From: Rhizorhapis sp036570425
GTDB lineage: Bacteria; Pseudomonadota; Alphaproteobacteria; Sphingomonadales; Sphingomonadaceae
Direction: 5' to 3'
NCBI GenBank assembly: GCA_036570425.1
Contig: DATCYF010000011.1
Coordinates: forward strand, 186,001 to 250,000
DNA length: 64,000 nucleotides
The position numbers and the translations under genes are program-made. Each line of letters begins with the position of its first letter. The stretch's first letter is position 1. The notes below the pieces were generated by a model, which ran no database searches, had not been told where the DNA came from, and worked only from the letters and a program-made list of their open reading frames with translations. This document shows positions 47,161 through 57,035 of the stretch, piece by piece.

Positions 47161-47369
47161 CGCATGGGCACCTTTCAGCACGCACTGGCGTCCTTTCTCT
47201 GGTCACCAGTTCGATAGGCTTTGCCGAACCCCGAGGAGATGGGTCGCCGGGCACCGCGACCTTGGCAACGGGTCATGCCACGCCATCGTCGAACGCCCTT
47301 CCCTCCATATTTGCAGCGACGCGTCGATGCGCGCGGACGGCCCAGATGAAATTCGGAGATGTTGAATGA
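47157..47369 (+). CDS. possible small gene between czcC and czcB
   Basis: This 70-codon frame overlaps czcC by ATGA at its start and czcB by ATGA at its end, a double coupling that is unlikely by chance. The protein (MTHGHLSARTGVLSLVTSSIGFAEPRG...) has a weakly hydrophobic N-terminus that might be a signal sequence, and no recognisable domain. It could equally be an untranslated spacer. Confidence 0.35.
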   Translation: MTHGHLSARTGVLSLVTSSIGFAEPRGDGSPGTATLATGHATPSSNALPSIFAATRRCARTAQMKFGDVE

Positions 47370-48526
47370 TCACACAGGATAAACGCCTCCTCGGCGGCGT
47401 GGCTGGCGCCGTGCTGCTCGCCGCAATCGGTGGATTTAGCGTCGCTCGCTACACGGCGGAACCGTCCCCCGAAGCCCAAAAGACCGAAAATGCAGAGGAA
47501 GGCACCGCAGCTCACGCCGATAACCTTGCCATGACCGAGGAGGCCATCGGTAAGGCTGGAATCGCTGTCGAAGCAGTGCGGGCCGGCGGACTTGGTTCCG
47601 AAATCCTCGCGCAAGCCACCGTCACAGCGGCGCCCGCGGGCGAGGCGATCGTGACCGCGCGCGCGGGCGGTGCGGTGACGCAGGTATTCAAACGGCTCGG
47701 CGACCCGGTGAAGGCGGGAGAGACGCTTGCAGTGGTCCAGAGCCGGGACGCGGCGCAGATCGCCGCCGAACGCACGGCGGCAAACGCCAAGGCCGTACTC
47801 GCGCAAAAGAACCTCGCGCGGGAACGCCAGCTTTATGAGCAAAAAGTGTCGGCTCGTGTGGACTATGAGCAGGCGCAGGCAGAAGCCGCCGCCGCGACGG
47901 CGGAGGCCCGCCGCGCCCAGGTCGCGGCCAGCGCTGCGAATATCACGCGCGATGGCGGCGGCGCGATCGTCGCCAGCCCCATTTCCGGGCGGGTGACGGC
48001 GGAAAGCGTCACCCTTGGAGCGTTCGTACAACCCGAGACCGAACTATTCCGCGTTGCCGATCCATCGAAGGTGCAGATCGAGGCCGCGGTTGGGCCGACC
48101 GACGCCCAGCGGCTCGCTCCCGGCGATCAGGCGATCGTCGAGCTGCCCGATGGCCGAACGATCGAAGCGCGCGTGCGCGCCATTACGCCCGGCCTTGCCG
48201 GCGATACGCGTTCCGCCACGGCAGTCCTCGACGTTCCGGGCAGTCTGCAACCGGGACTCGCGGTACGCGTCCGCCTGTTGCCGAGCCGGGGGGAGGCTTC
48301 CAATGCGATCGTCATACCCGATGAAGCACTGCAAACCCTGGAAGGACGGGACGTTGTCTTGGTGCGGACCAAGCAAGGCTTCCGAGCAAGAAACGTCACG
48401 ATCGGTCAGCGCAGCGCCGGTCGCGTCGAGATCAGTTCAGGCCTGAAGCCGGGCGACATGATCGCAACCAAGAATGCATTCCTGCTCAAGGCCGAACTCG
48501 GCAAGGGCGCGGGCGAGGAGGAATAA
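47366..48526 (+). CDS. czcB: CzcB periplasmic adaptor
   Basis: This 386-residue membrane-fusion protein has an N-terminal anchor (residues 8-27), an alpha-hairpin rich in Ala/Glu/Arg (about 125-195), a lipoyl-like half (GAIVASPISGRVTAESVTLGAFVQPETELFRVADPSKVQIEAAV) and a C-terminal beta domain ending GLKPGDMIATKNAFLLKAELGKG. It has no CusF or heavy-metal-binding extension, in contrast to the CusB at 33764. It bridges CzcA and CzcC. Confidence 0.9.
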   Translation: MITQDKRLLGGVAGAVLLAAIGGFSVARYTAEPSPEAQKTENAEEGTAAHADNLAMTEEAIGKAGIAVEAVRAGGLGSEILAQATVTAAPAGEAIVTARAGGAVTQVFKRLGDPVKAGETLAVVQSRDAAQIAAERTAANAKAVLAQKNLARERQLYEQKVSARVDYEQAQAEAAAATAEARRAQVAASAANITRDGGGAIVASPISGRVTAESVTLGAFVQPETELFRVADPSKVQIEAAVGPTDAQRLAPGDQAIVELPDGRTIEARVRAITPGLAGDTRSATAVLDVPGSLQPGLAVRVRLLPSRGEASNAIVIPDEALQTLEGRDVVLVRTKQGFRARNVTIGQRSAGRVEISSGLKPGDMIATKNAFLLKAELGKGAGEEE

Positions 48527-48529
48527 GCC

Positions 48530-51500
48530 GTGATCGCAAGTTTGATCGCATTTGCCGTCCGCCAACGCTGGGCAGTCCTCTTCTTCTTCCTCGTCGTCGC
48601 CGGCCTTGGCATCTGGCAGCTCACCAAGCTGCCGATCGACGCAGTACCTGACATCACCAACAAGCAGGTGCAGATCAATACGATCGACCCGCGTCTCTCA
48701 CCGGTCGAGATCGAGAAGCTCGTCACCTATCCGGTGGAAATCTCGCTCGCCGGCATTCCGGGCCTCGAAACGACACGCTCGATCTCGCGCAACGGCTTCA
48801 GCCAGGTGACGGCGATCTTCAAGGATTCGACCGACCTCTATTTCGCTCGGCAGCAGGTTGGTGAGCGGCTTCGGCAGGCCACCGAAAACCTACCCGATGG
48901 CGTCCAACCGCAGATCGGGCCGGTGACGACCGGCCTCGGCGAGGTCGTCATGTATACGGTGGGTTATACCAATCCCGACGGCAAGGGCGCGAAGAAGGTA
49001 GCGGGCCAGCCGGGCTGGCAGCCCGATGGCAGCTACCTCACGCCCGAGGGCGACCGGATGGTCGATGAGGTCCAGAAAGCGGGCTACCTGCGCACCGTCC
49101 AGGACTGGATCGTCAGTCCACAGCTCAAGGCTGTCCCAGGTGTGGCAGGCGTCGACTCGATTGGCGGCTATGCGAAAACCTTTGTCGTTGAGCCTGATCC
49201 GACCAAACTCGCCAGCTTCGGCATTTCCTACAGCGAGCTCGGCGAGGCGCTCGAAAAGGCCAATCTCGCAGTCGGTGCCAATTACTATAATCGGTCAGGG
49301 GAAGCCTACCTCGTCCGTGTCGATGCGCGCGTGCGCACGGTCGAGGAGATCAGGAACGCGGTTGCGGCGACGCGTGGCGGTGTGCCCGTGACCGTCGGCC
49401 AAATCGCCAATGTCAGGATCGGGGGTGACCTGCGCACCGGTGCGGGCAGCATGAACGGCGAAGAGGCCGTGATCGGCACCGTCCTCATGCTCATCGGCGA
49501 GAACAGCCGAACTGTGGCGCAAGATGTTTCGGCTAAGCTCGATCAAGTGTCGAAGACCCTGCCGCCCGGTGTTGAAGTGAAGACCGTGCTTGACCGCGCC
49601 AGTCTCGTCAATGCGACCGTGGGCACGGTCGAACGGAACCTGACCGAAGGCGCTCTGCTGGTCGCGGCATCGCTGTTCCTGCTGCTCGGCAACTGGCGGG
49701 CGGCCATCATCGCGGTGCTCGTCATTCCCTTCTCGTTCTTGATGATGGCGATGGGGATGAACGCGTTTCGCGTCCCCGGCAATCTGATGAGCCTTGGTGC
49801 GCTGGACTTCGGTCTGATCGTCGATGGGGCCGTGATCATCATCGAGAATTGTCTGGCGCGTCTGGCGCATCGCCAAGAGCATGAAGGACGGCTGCTAACG
49901 CTCCGAGAACGGCTCGAAGTGACGATGCATGCCGCGCAGGAGATGATCAAACCGACGGTGTTCGGTCAGGCGATCATCCTCCTCGCCTTCGCGCCCCTGC
50001 TCATGTTCACCGGCGTCGAAGGCAAGACCTTCTCGCCGATGGCGATCACCATCATGTTGGCGCTCGTTGCCGCCTTCGTCCTCGCGATCACCCTTGTTCC
50101 GGCGCTGGTTGCCCTCCTGATCCGCGGCCATGTGGCCGAGAAGGAAGTGTGGCTCATCCGCAAGAGCAAGGATCGCTACCTGCCACTGCTCGATAAGGCG
50201 ATCGCACGGCCGTGGCCGTTCATCCTCGGAGGCCTCGCCTTTTTCCTGGCGGCGGTTCCGGTATTCGGACTGCTCGGCTCGGAGTTCATTCCGCAGCTCG
50301 ATGAGAAGAACCTCGCGCTCGCCTCGACCCGCGTGCCGTCCGTCAGTCTGGAACAGTCCCTGGTAATGCAGCGCAAGGTCGAGGAGGCAGTCAAGAAACT
50401 CCCCGAAGTGGAGCTGATGTTCTCCAAGACGGGTACCGCCGAGGTCGCCACCGATCCGATGCCGCCAAACATTTCGGACGGCTTCGTTATCCTGAAGCCG
50501 CAAGATCAATGGCCGGCGGGCGTCGAGACCAAAGCCGATGTGATCGAAAAGATCGAAAAGGTTGCGGGCGGCCAGCTCGGGCAGCTTTATGAAGTCAGCC
50601 AACCCATCGAACTGCGCTTCAACGAACTGATCGCCGGCGTTCGTGGCGATGTGGCCATCAAACTCTACGGCGACGATCTCGACAAGATGTCGCAGGCAGC
50701 CAACGAGATGGTGCGCATACTCCAGTCGATACCAGGGGCCGGGAGCGTCAAGGCTGACCAGGTCGGTGGTGCCCCAACACTCGACGTCAAGCTCGATCGG
50801 GCGCTAATCGCGCGCTACGGCCTGACTGTGCAGGAGGTCGCCGATACCGTCGCGGCGGCACTCGGCGGCCGTGAATCGGGGCTGGTTTACGAAGGTGACC
50901 GGCGCTTCGATGTCACGGTCCGCGTGCCCGAGGCGACGCGGGTCAATCTCGACGACATCCGTTCGCTCCCCGTTCTGTTGCCGGAAGAGGCAGGGGCTAC
51001 ACGGCGACAAATCCCTCTCGCTCAGGTGGCCCAGATCCGGCTCACGGAAGGACTGAACCAGATCTCACGCGAGAACGGCAAGCGCCGTGTTGTGGTCCAG
51101 GTCAATCTGGAAGGCCGCGATGCCGGATCCTTTGTACAGGAGGCGCAGGCCAAGATCGCGCAGGTAAAACTGCCGGCCGGCTATTACCTGGAATGGGGCG
51201 GTCAATTCGAAAGCTTGCAAGCTGCCTCGAAACGACTGTCGATCGTTGTGCCTCTGTGCTTCGCGGGCATCTTCGTGCTTCTCTATATGGCGTTGGGTGG
51301 GTTCGGACGGGCCACCGCCGTATTTTTGGCCGTGCCTCTCGGACTTGCGGGCGGCGTATTCACGCTTGCCATGACCGGCATCAACTTCTCCGTCTCGGCA
51401 GCGGTCGGCTTCATCTGCCTCGCAGGTGTTGCGGTTCTGAACGGCCTCGTGGTGATGAGCGCCATCCGCGAGCGGATGGAAAATGGCCTGCCGCTGGCCG

Positions 51501-51775
51501 AGGCCATCCGCGAGGGCATGGCCGAGAAGATGCGCGCCGTGGTGATGACCGGTTTCGTACCCGCGATCGGCTTCGTACCGATGGCGCTGGCGCACGGCAC
51601 AGGCGCCGAAGTTCAGAAGCCGCTCGCAACTGTCGTGATCGGCGGCCTCATCGCCGCCACCATTCTCACGCTGCTCGTGCTGCCTGCCATCGCCAAGGTT
51701 GTCCTCGGCGCAAGTGAGAAACGGAGCCGCAAGCGCGATGACAGCACCGAGCCAACGGCGCCCGAAGCAGGTTGA
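48530..51775 (+). CDS. czcA: CzcA heavy-metal RND pump (Co/Zn/Cd)
   Basis: This 1081-residue HME-RND transporter begins at GTG 48530, three bases after czcB, with GGAGGA upstream. The TM4 motif DFGLIVDGAVIIIEN identifies the CzcA (HME1, Zn/Co/Cd) class; KLPIDAVPDITNKQVQINT is the family N-terminal signature. Full length with twelve helices and two periplasmic loops. The C-terminus is followed after 11 bp by a DUF190 gene. Confidence 0.95.
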   Translation: MIASLIAFAVRQRWAVLFFFLVVAGLGIWQLTKLPIDAVPDITNKQVQINTIDPRLSPVEIEKLVTYPVEISLAGIPGLETTRSISRNGFSQVTAIFKDSTDLYFARQQVGERLRQATENLPDGVQPQIGPVTTGLGEVVMYTVGYTNPDGKGAKKVAGQPGWQPDGSYLTPEGDRMVDEVQKAGYLRTVQDWIVSPQLKAVPGVAGVDSIGGYAKTFVVEPDPTKLASFGISYSELGEALEKANLAVGANYYNRSGEAYLVRVDARVRTVEEIRNAVAATRGGVPVTVGQIANVRIGGDLRTGAGSMNGEEAVIGTVLMLIGENSRTVAQDVSAKLDQVSKTLPPGVEVKTVLDRASLVNATVGTVERNLTEGALLVAASLFLLLGNWRAAIIAVLVIPFSFLMMAMGMNAFRVPGNLMSLGALDFGLIVDGAVIIIENCLARLAHRQEHEGRLLTLRERLEVTMHAAQEMIKPTVFGQAIILLAFAPLLMFTGVEGKTFSPMAITIMLALVAAFVLAITLVPALVALLIRGHVAEKEVWLIRKSKDRYLPLLDKAIARPWPFILGGLAFFLAAVPVFGLLGSEFIPQLDEKNLALASTRVPSVSLEQSLVMQRKVEEAVKKLPEVELMFSKTGTAEVATDPMPPNISDGFVILKPQDQWPAGVETKADVIEKIEKVAGGQLGQLYEVSQPIELRFNELIAGVRGDVAIKLYGDDLDKMSQAANEMVRILQSIPGAGSVKADQVGGAPTLDVKLDRALIARYGLTVQEVADTVAAALGGRESGLVYEGDRRFDVTVRVPEATRVNLDDIRSLPVLLPEEAGATRRQIPLAQVAQIRLTEGLNQISRENGKRRVVVQVNLEGRDAGSFVQEAQAKIAQVKLPAGYYLEWGGQFESLQAASKRLSIVVPLCFAGIFVLLYMALGGFGRATAVFLAVPLGLAGGVFTLAMTGINFSVSAAVGFICLAGVAVLNGLVVMSAIRERMENGLPLAEAIREGMAEKMRAVVMTGFVPAIGFVPMALAHGTGAEVQKPLATVVIGGLIAATILTLLVLPAIAKVVLGASEKRSRKRDDSTEPTAPEAG

Positions 51776-51786
51776 AGGAGAAGATC

Positions 51787-52131
51787 ATGATCAAAGCAAT
51801 AAAGCTGCTGCGGATCTACACGGACGAGGATGCCTATCTCGGCGATCGCAGGGTATTTGAGGTCATTGCTTCCCGCGCGCGGGACACGGGCCTGGCAGGC
51901 ATCACGGTTCTTGAAGCCCGGTTGGGGTTCGGCAGATCGGCACACATCCACCAACGCCGCATTTTCGAGAATGGCCGTGCCCTCGTTATCGAGATTGTCG
52001 ACGACGAAGCCAAGTTGAGAAGCTTCGTCACATCGCTCGATGACATCCCGGACGTCGGGCTTGTCACCCTGGAAGCCGTGGAAATTCTCGGCGGAAAGGC
52101 CGAGCAGGCCCCTCCAGGGAAGAACGTATGA
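51787..52131 (+). CDS. DUF190 family protein
   Basis: This 114-residue cytosolic protein of the DUF190 family has a PII/CutA-like ferredoxin fold (AIKLLRIYTDEDAYLGDRRVFEVIASRARDTGLAGITVLEARLGFG, IVIEIVDDEAKLRSFV). DUF190 genes are regularly found beside CrcB or metal RND genes, and a signalling or metal-binding role is suspected. AAGGAGAA stands 7 nt before ATG 51787. It follows czcA by 11 bp, hence in the czc operon. Confidence 0.85.
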   Translation: MIKAIKLLRIYTDEDAYLGDRRVFEVIASRARDTGLAGITVLEARLGFGRSAHIHQRRIFENGRALVIEIVDDEAKLRSFVTSLDDIPDVGLVTLEAVEILGGKAEQAPPGKNV

Positions 52132-52263
52132 CGAGCGTCCGAAACCGGCTCGAACGGCTTGATGCCGCGAGTTCCGCGCATGACAGGCAGCACTACGCCC
52201 GAGAGTCTGATGTGTCCGTCCACGAGGTGCCGGCAGCCTTCGGCGCTCATCGGATGACCAGAT

Positions 52264-52734
52264 ATGTTTACGGTAGAAAACTCGATCCTATTGCCCGCGC
52301 CTCTGGCGCGGGTCTGGCGGCTGGTTTTCGATGTGAATCGCTATCGCGACTGGCATCCAGACATAGGTCTCGAGAGCGACCCGAACGATCCGAAGAAGCT
52401 TATCTATACCTATTGGCGCCCAGGCTGGGCGGATCCCATCATTTCGGTCGAGGGTTCCATCGTTCGCCTCAAACGACCGTCCGAATTCGCCTGGCGCGTC
52501 GGCATCAGATGGCTGTTCGAGATCGAGGAAGGATTTCATCTGGAGAAGGCGCCGCAAGGCACCCGGCTCACGCATCGGCTGTCCTGTTCGGGAATCGGCT
52601 CATGGTTCGGATTTCTTCTCATGAAGCCATTCTTGCGTCGACGGCTTGCCGGGACCGATGGCTCGTTGGAGCGCTATCTTCGGCGGGGCACAGTAATATC
52701 GCGCTATTCGCACCGAAACCCCCGCCATCATTAG
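52264..52734 (+). CDS. SRPBCC-fold protein (first of three)
   Basis: This 156-residue protein has the START/SRPBCC ligand-cavity pattern: NSILLPAPLARVWRLVFDVNRYRDWHPDIG at the start, a central beta sheet and a C-terminal helix (FLLMKPFLRRRLAGTDGSLERYL). The family binds hydrophobic ligands. Similar proteins lie at 57036 and 58893 in the same metal block. An overlapping upstream frame from 52128 (ATGA with DUF190) could be a separate short gene, but its first ~40 codons show no domain. The 205 bp after this gene hold nothing recognisable. Confidence 0.78.
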   Translation: MFTVENSILLPAPLARVWRLVFDVNRYRDWHPDIGLESDPNDPKKLIYTYWRPGWADPIISVEGSIVRLKRPSEFAWRVGIRWLFEIEEGFHLEKAPQGTRLTHRLSCSGIGSWFGFLLMKPFLRRRLAGTDGSLERYLRRGTVISRYSHRNPRHH

Positions 52735-52939
52735 GCGGTGCGCTATCCTGCCGAAAATCGACCGCCTTCCAGACACGGGCCCTGTTCCGCTCACACGGAC
52801 CAACGTTCTGTCGATTCCGCCAATACTGGCGTCATGAGGTGCGGGCGTTCGACGCGCCCGCACCTCACCATCAACGAGCGGATATCGCTCCGCCGCATGA
52901 GTTCCCCATGGGCGCGCCGACAGGAAGAGGGGAGCGGCG

Positions 52940-55429
52940 ATGAAAGACCAGGTGCGCCTCGACATTCCGCTCCTCCTTCCGGATGTCCGCGATGAGGCTG
53001 ATCGCTGCGTAGCCCGACTTACCACTGAGTTGCGAGGGCGGGAGGGCGTTCAGGACGCGCACGTCGTCGCCGCCCGGGGTGACAGGCCCGCACAACTGTG
53101 CATCCATTATGACCCGGATAGCCTGTCTCTCGAGCGCGTTCGCGAAATCGCCAGAGGCGCCGGCACGGCGCTCACCGAAAAATATCAGCATATCCATTGG
53201 ACGGTTGAAGGACTGACCCACACCCGCAAGGCACGCACGGTCGCCGACCGGCTTCGACATTTGCCGGGAGTTATCGAAGCCGAGGCCAGCGCCGCCGGGA
53301 CTGTTCGCGTTGAATTCAGCAGATCCGAAACAACCGAAGCGGATATCAGTAAGGCCTTGGCCGACATAGGCGTGCAGCACCGGCCAGCACCGGGCATGCC
53401 CGAAGCCGTGGCCGCAAAGCCTCATAGACATGATCATGCCGAGCACGATCATGGGGAAGGGAAGCATGAGCATGCCCATGGCGGCCTCTTTGGACCCAAT
53501 ACAGAACTGATTTTTTCGTTGATTTGCGGCGGAGCGCTCGCAACCGGATTTGCGATCGAAAAATTGACCGCGACCCCTTCGTGGATTCCGCTCGTCTGCT
53601 ATCTCGTCGCTTATCTGTTCGGCGGCTGGTTCACGCTGGGCGAGGCCATCGAGAATCTGCGGCTGAAACGCTTCGAAATCGACACGTTGATGCTCGTCGC
53701 GGCGGCCGGTGCCGGCGCTTTGGGTGCCTGGGCCGAAGGCGCGCTCCTCTTGTTCCTGTTCAGCCTGGGGCACGCGCTCGAACATTATGCCATGGGCAGG
53801 GCCAAGCGCGCGATCGAGGCTTTGGCCGAACTGGCCCCGCGCACGGCTATGGTGCGGCGCGGCGATGGCGAACTGAGCGAGGTTCCTGTCGAGGAACTCG
53901 TCATCGGCGATATTGTGGTCGTGAAGCCCAATGAACGGCTGGCGGCCGATGGGTTCGTGGTGGCCGGACGGTCAAGCGTCAATCAGGCGCCCGTGACGGG
54001 CGAAAGCGTGCCCGTTGACAAAGAGCCAGTGCCGGACCGCGCGCATGCCGCAGCCCAGCCGGACAAGGTGCCCGCGCAAAACCGCGTCTTCGCGGGCACA
54101 ATCAACGGTCCAGGCGCGATTGAGATCGCGGTGACGCGCCTTGCCGCCGACACCACGCTCGCCAAGGTCGTCAAGATGGTGAGCGAAGCGGAGACCCAGA
54201 AATCGCCCACCCAGCGCTTCACCGACCGCTTCGAGCGGTTGTTCGTGCCCTCGGTGCTCGCATTGGTGGTCGTGCTGCTGTTCGCCTGGGTCGTCATCGA
54301 TGAACCCTTCCGTGACAGCTTTTATCGCGCGATGGCCGTGCTCGTTGCGGCCAGTCCCTGCGCGCTCGCCATTGCAACGCCGAGCGCCGTTTTGTCAGGC
54401 GTGGCACGCGCGGCACGCGGGGGCGTGTTGATCAAGGGCGGCGGGCCGCTCGAGATGCTCGGCTCGCTGGATGCTCTGGCGTTCGACAAGACCGGCACGC
54501 TCACCGAGGGGCGGCCTCGCATCACCGACGTCTTACCGGCGATCGGCGTCGATGTAGCCGAGCTCATGACGATTGCGGTGGCCGTCGAAAGACTCAGCGA
54601 TCATCCGCTGGCCGAAGCCATTGCGCGGGATGGTGTGCGTTTCCTCAATGGTCGACCGGTTCCGGCTGCAGCAGATCTCGCCAGCCTCACAGGCCGCGGC
54701 GTTGAGGCGCGTGTCAATGGAGAGACGGTGCTGATCGGCAAAGCAGAAATGTTCGGCCGGGACGGCTTCGCCCCGCTCTCAGAAGAGACGGCGCAGACAA
54801 TCGAGCGCCTGCGCGAGCAGGGGCGCACAACGATGGCCGTGCGCAGCGGCGACCGCGACCTCGGCGCGATCGGCCTCATGGACACGCCCCGCGCAGCGGC
54901 AAGGGAAGCCATAGCGCGGCTCAAAGCGCTCGGAATCCGGCGCATGATCATGATCTCGGGCGACAATCAGCGAGTCGCAACCGCGGTCGCGGCCGACGTC
55001 GGCATCGACGAAGCCTGGGGCGACCTGATGCCCGAGGACAAGGTCGAGGCGATCAAAAAGCTTCGCGCCGAAACCCCCGTCGCAATGGTCGGCGACGGCG
55101 TCAACGACGCGCCGGCCATGGCCAATGCGACGGTCGGCATCGCCATGGGCGCAGTAGGCTCAGATGTCGCGCTGGAGACCGCCGATGTTGCGTTGATGGC
55201 CGACGATCTCGCGCACTTGCCGTTCGCCGTTGGCCTCAGCCGCAGCACCCGCTGGATCATTCGGCAAAATTTGGTCGTTAGCCTGGGCGTGGTCGCGCTG
55301 CTGGTGCCGGCGACGATCATGGGTCTCGGTATAGGCCCGGCGGTCATGGCGCATGAGGGCTCAACCCTGCTTGTCGTGTTCAACGCACTCCGGTTGCTGG
55401 CCTATCGGGACAATGGAGATGGGCGATGA
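52940..55429 (+). CDS. czcP: P1B-4 type ATPase with SPC motif (CzcP-like)
   Basis: This 829-residue divalent-metal exporter of the P1B-4 class has two ferredoxin-like N-terminal domains without CxxC (about 1-75 and 82-150), a His-rich bridge (HRHDHAEHDHGEGKHEHAH, 162-180), TGES (353-356), SPC (472-474) in place of CPC, and DKTGT (516-520). CzcP of Cupriavidus, which boosts zinc/cobalt/cadmium export, has the same SPC feature. Start GGAG...ATG 52940. It overlaps the TolC gene by ATGA. Confidence 0.92.
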   Translation: MKDQVRLDIPLLLPDVRDEADRCVARLTTELRGREGVQDAHVVAARGDRPAQLCIHYDPDSLSLERVREIARGAGTALTEKYQHIHWTVEGLTHTRKARTVADRLRHLPGVIEAEASAAGTVRVEFSRSETTEADISKALADIGVQHRPAPGMPEAVAAKPHRHDHAEHDHGEGKHEHAHGGLFGPNTELIFSLICGGALATGFAIEKLTATPSWIPLVCYLVAYLFGGWFTLGEAIENLRLKRFEIDTLMLVAAAGAGALGAWAEGALLLFLFSLGHALEHYAMGRAKRAIEALAELAPRTAMVRRGDGELSEVPVEELVIGDIVVVKPNERLAADGFVVAGRSSVNQAPVTGESVPVDKEPVPDRAHAAAQPDKVPAQNRVFAGTINGPGAIEIAVTRLAADTTLAKVVKMVSEAETQKSPTQRFTDRFERLFVPSVLALVVVLLFAWVVIDEPFRDSFYRAMAVLVAASPCALAIATPSAVLSGVARAARGGVLIKGGGPLEMLGSLDALAFDKTGTLTEGRPRITDVLPAIGVDVAELMTIAVAVERLSDHPLAEAIARDGVRFLNGRPVPAAADLASLTGRGVEARVNGETVLIGKAEMFGRDGFAPLSEETAQTIERLREQGRTTMAVRSGDRDLGAIGLMDTPRAAAREAIARLKALGIRRMIMISGDNQRVATAVAADVGIDEAWGDLMPEDKVEAIKKLRAETPVAMVGDGVNDAPAMANATVGIAMGAVGSDVALETADVALMADDLAHLPFAVGLSRSTRWIIRQNLVVSLGVVALLVPATIMGLGIGPAVMAHEGSTLLVVFNALRLLAYRDNGDGR

Positions 55430-56937
55430 GCAAGGGCTTCCTGAAATGGAGTTTCGTCGCATTTCCCCTGGTCGCCGCCGGCCCTGCTCATGGCGAAACC
55501 CTGCGGCAAGCGCTCATCTATGCCTATCGCACCAACCCGAGCCTGACCGCAGCCAGGGCCGGCCTGCGTGCCACCGATGAAGGCGTGCCCATCGCCAAGG
55601 CGGCGGCTCGCCCAACACTGAGCGCGACCGCCGACTATCAGGAATTTGTCCTACGATCCGCCAATAGCTTTTCCGCTCCCTTGCGCGCCGCGAATGCGAA
55701 CGCCAACCTGTCATTTCCCCTCTATCAAGGCGGCCGCGTGAAGAACTCCATCCGAGCCGCCGATGCGCGCGTCGAATCCGGGCGGGCAAACTTGCGCTTC
55801 ACAGAGGCCGATGTCTTCACGGCGATCGTCTCGGTCTACATGGACGTCATGCGGGATGCTGCGATTGTCGAACTCAACCGCCGCAATGTCGCTGTCCTCG
55901 AGACGAACCTCCAGGCTTCCCGCGACCGGTTCGAGGTGGGTGACCTGACCCGCACCGATGTCGCTCAATCCGAAGCGCGTCTCGCTGTGGCGCAAGGGCA
56001 GTTGGAGACGGCGCTGGCGCAGCTGGATACCAGCCTGGAGAATTATCTTCGCTTCGTCGGTCTGCCCGCGCGCAATCTCGAGCAGCCACCGGCATTGCCA
56101 GGGTTGCCCAGGTCACCCGCCGAAGCGGTCGCGATCGCTATCGAGAGCAATCCTCAGCTTCTCGCGGCCAGCGCCGATGCGAAGGCCGCGCGCTACGACG
56201 TCCGCGTCGCCGCGGCGTCTCGCCTTCCCAGGCTCTCGGCCGTGGCCAGCAGTGGTTACAACAACTATCTGGGTTCGCTCACTAGCAGCCTTCCCGGGCG
56301 CGTATTCCAGCAGGCGCAGACCACCGCAACCATCGGACTTTCGGCAACAATTCCGCTCTATCAGGGCGGCCTGCCAGCAGCCGAAGTTCGACGCGCCACC
56401 GCCCTTGAGAGCCAGGCGCTCGAGCAAACCATATTCGTCGAACGCCGTGTCGTCGCGGAAGCGCGGGCGGCCTATTCGCGCTATCAGGCGACGCAGGCCG
56501 TGATCCAGTCGTCCAAAGCCGCAATCGCTGCCAATGAGCTCGCCCTTGAAGGCGTCCGCGCCGAGAATAGCGTCGGCACGCGTAATGTCCTTGATGTGCT
56601 CAATGCCGAGCAGGAGCTTCTCAACAGCCGCGTGCAGCTCGTGACCGCCGAGCGCGACGCCTATGTCGCCGGTTTCACGCTGCTCGCGGCCATGGGCCGG
56701 GCCGAGGCGCGCGATCTCGATCTTTTCGGCGGCACGCTGTTCGAGCCGGGCTTCAGCCGCAAGGCGATGCCTGGACCGGTGTCTCCCAGGATCGATTCCG
56801 CCCCTGCTCCCGGCGCGAGAATAGAGTTTACGCCCGCGCCGGCCGAACAGCATCTCGACTACACCGCACGATCACCTGCTATCTACCGAGCAATGGACGA
56901 AGCGCCCTCACCAGACGAAGGGGCCAGCAAACCATGA
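55426..56937 (+). CDS. tolC: TolC family outer-membrane protein (type I secretion type)
   Basis: This 503-residue outer-membrane channel has a signal peptide (residues 1-24) and two TolC repeats, including TLRQALIYAYRTNPSLTAARAGLRATDEGVPIAKAAARP, GGRVKNSIRAADARV and GTRNVLDVLNAEQELLNSRVQLV. It resembles TolC of type I secretion more than CzcC, and ends in a Pro/Ala-rich tail. It is translationally coupled to the SPC ATPase upstream and the SRPBCC frame downstream, an unusual arrangement. Confidence 0.9.
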   Translation: MSKGFLKWSFVAFPLVAAGPAHGETLRQALIYAYRTNPSLTAARAGLRATDEGVPIAKAAARPTLSATADYQEFVLRSANSFSAPLRAANANANLSFPLYQGGRVKNSIRAADARVESGRANLRFTEADVFTAIVSVYMDVMRDAAIVELNRRNVAVLETNLQASRDRFEVGDLTRTDVAQSEARLAVAQGQLETALAQLDTSLENYLRFVGLPARNLEQPPALPGLPRSPAEAVAIAIESNPQLLAASADAKAARYDVRVAAASRLPRLSAVASSGYNNYLGSLTSSLPGRVFQQAQTTATIGLSATIPLYQGGLPAAEVRRATALESQALEQTIFVERRVVAEARAAYSRYQATQAVIQSSKAAIAANELALEGVRAENSVGTRNVLDVLNAEQELLNSRVQLVTAERDAYVAGFTLLAAMGRAEARDLDLFGGTLFEPGFSRKAMPGPVSPRIDSAPAPGARIEFTPAPAEQHLDYTARSPAIYRAMDEAPSPDEGASKP

Positions 56938-57035
56938 AGCGCGCTTCTGCATCCGTCGGAGCACGCTCCGAAGTGCGGGAGAAGACGGCGAGGCCTGGCC
57001 AGCGCTCCGTACCAGTCTTGAGCGGGAGCAAGGAT

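Noticed and set aside
52128..52943. 271-codon frame overlapping the first SRPBCC gene
   Set aside because: Only the ATGA overlap with DUF190 supports it; the body is an out-of-frame shadow of the SRPBCC gene.
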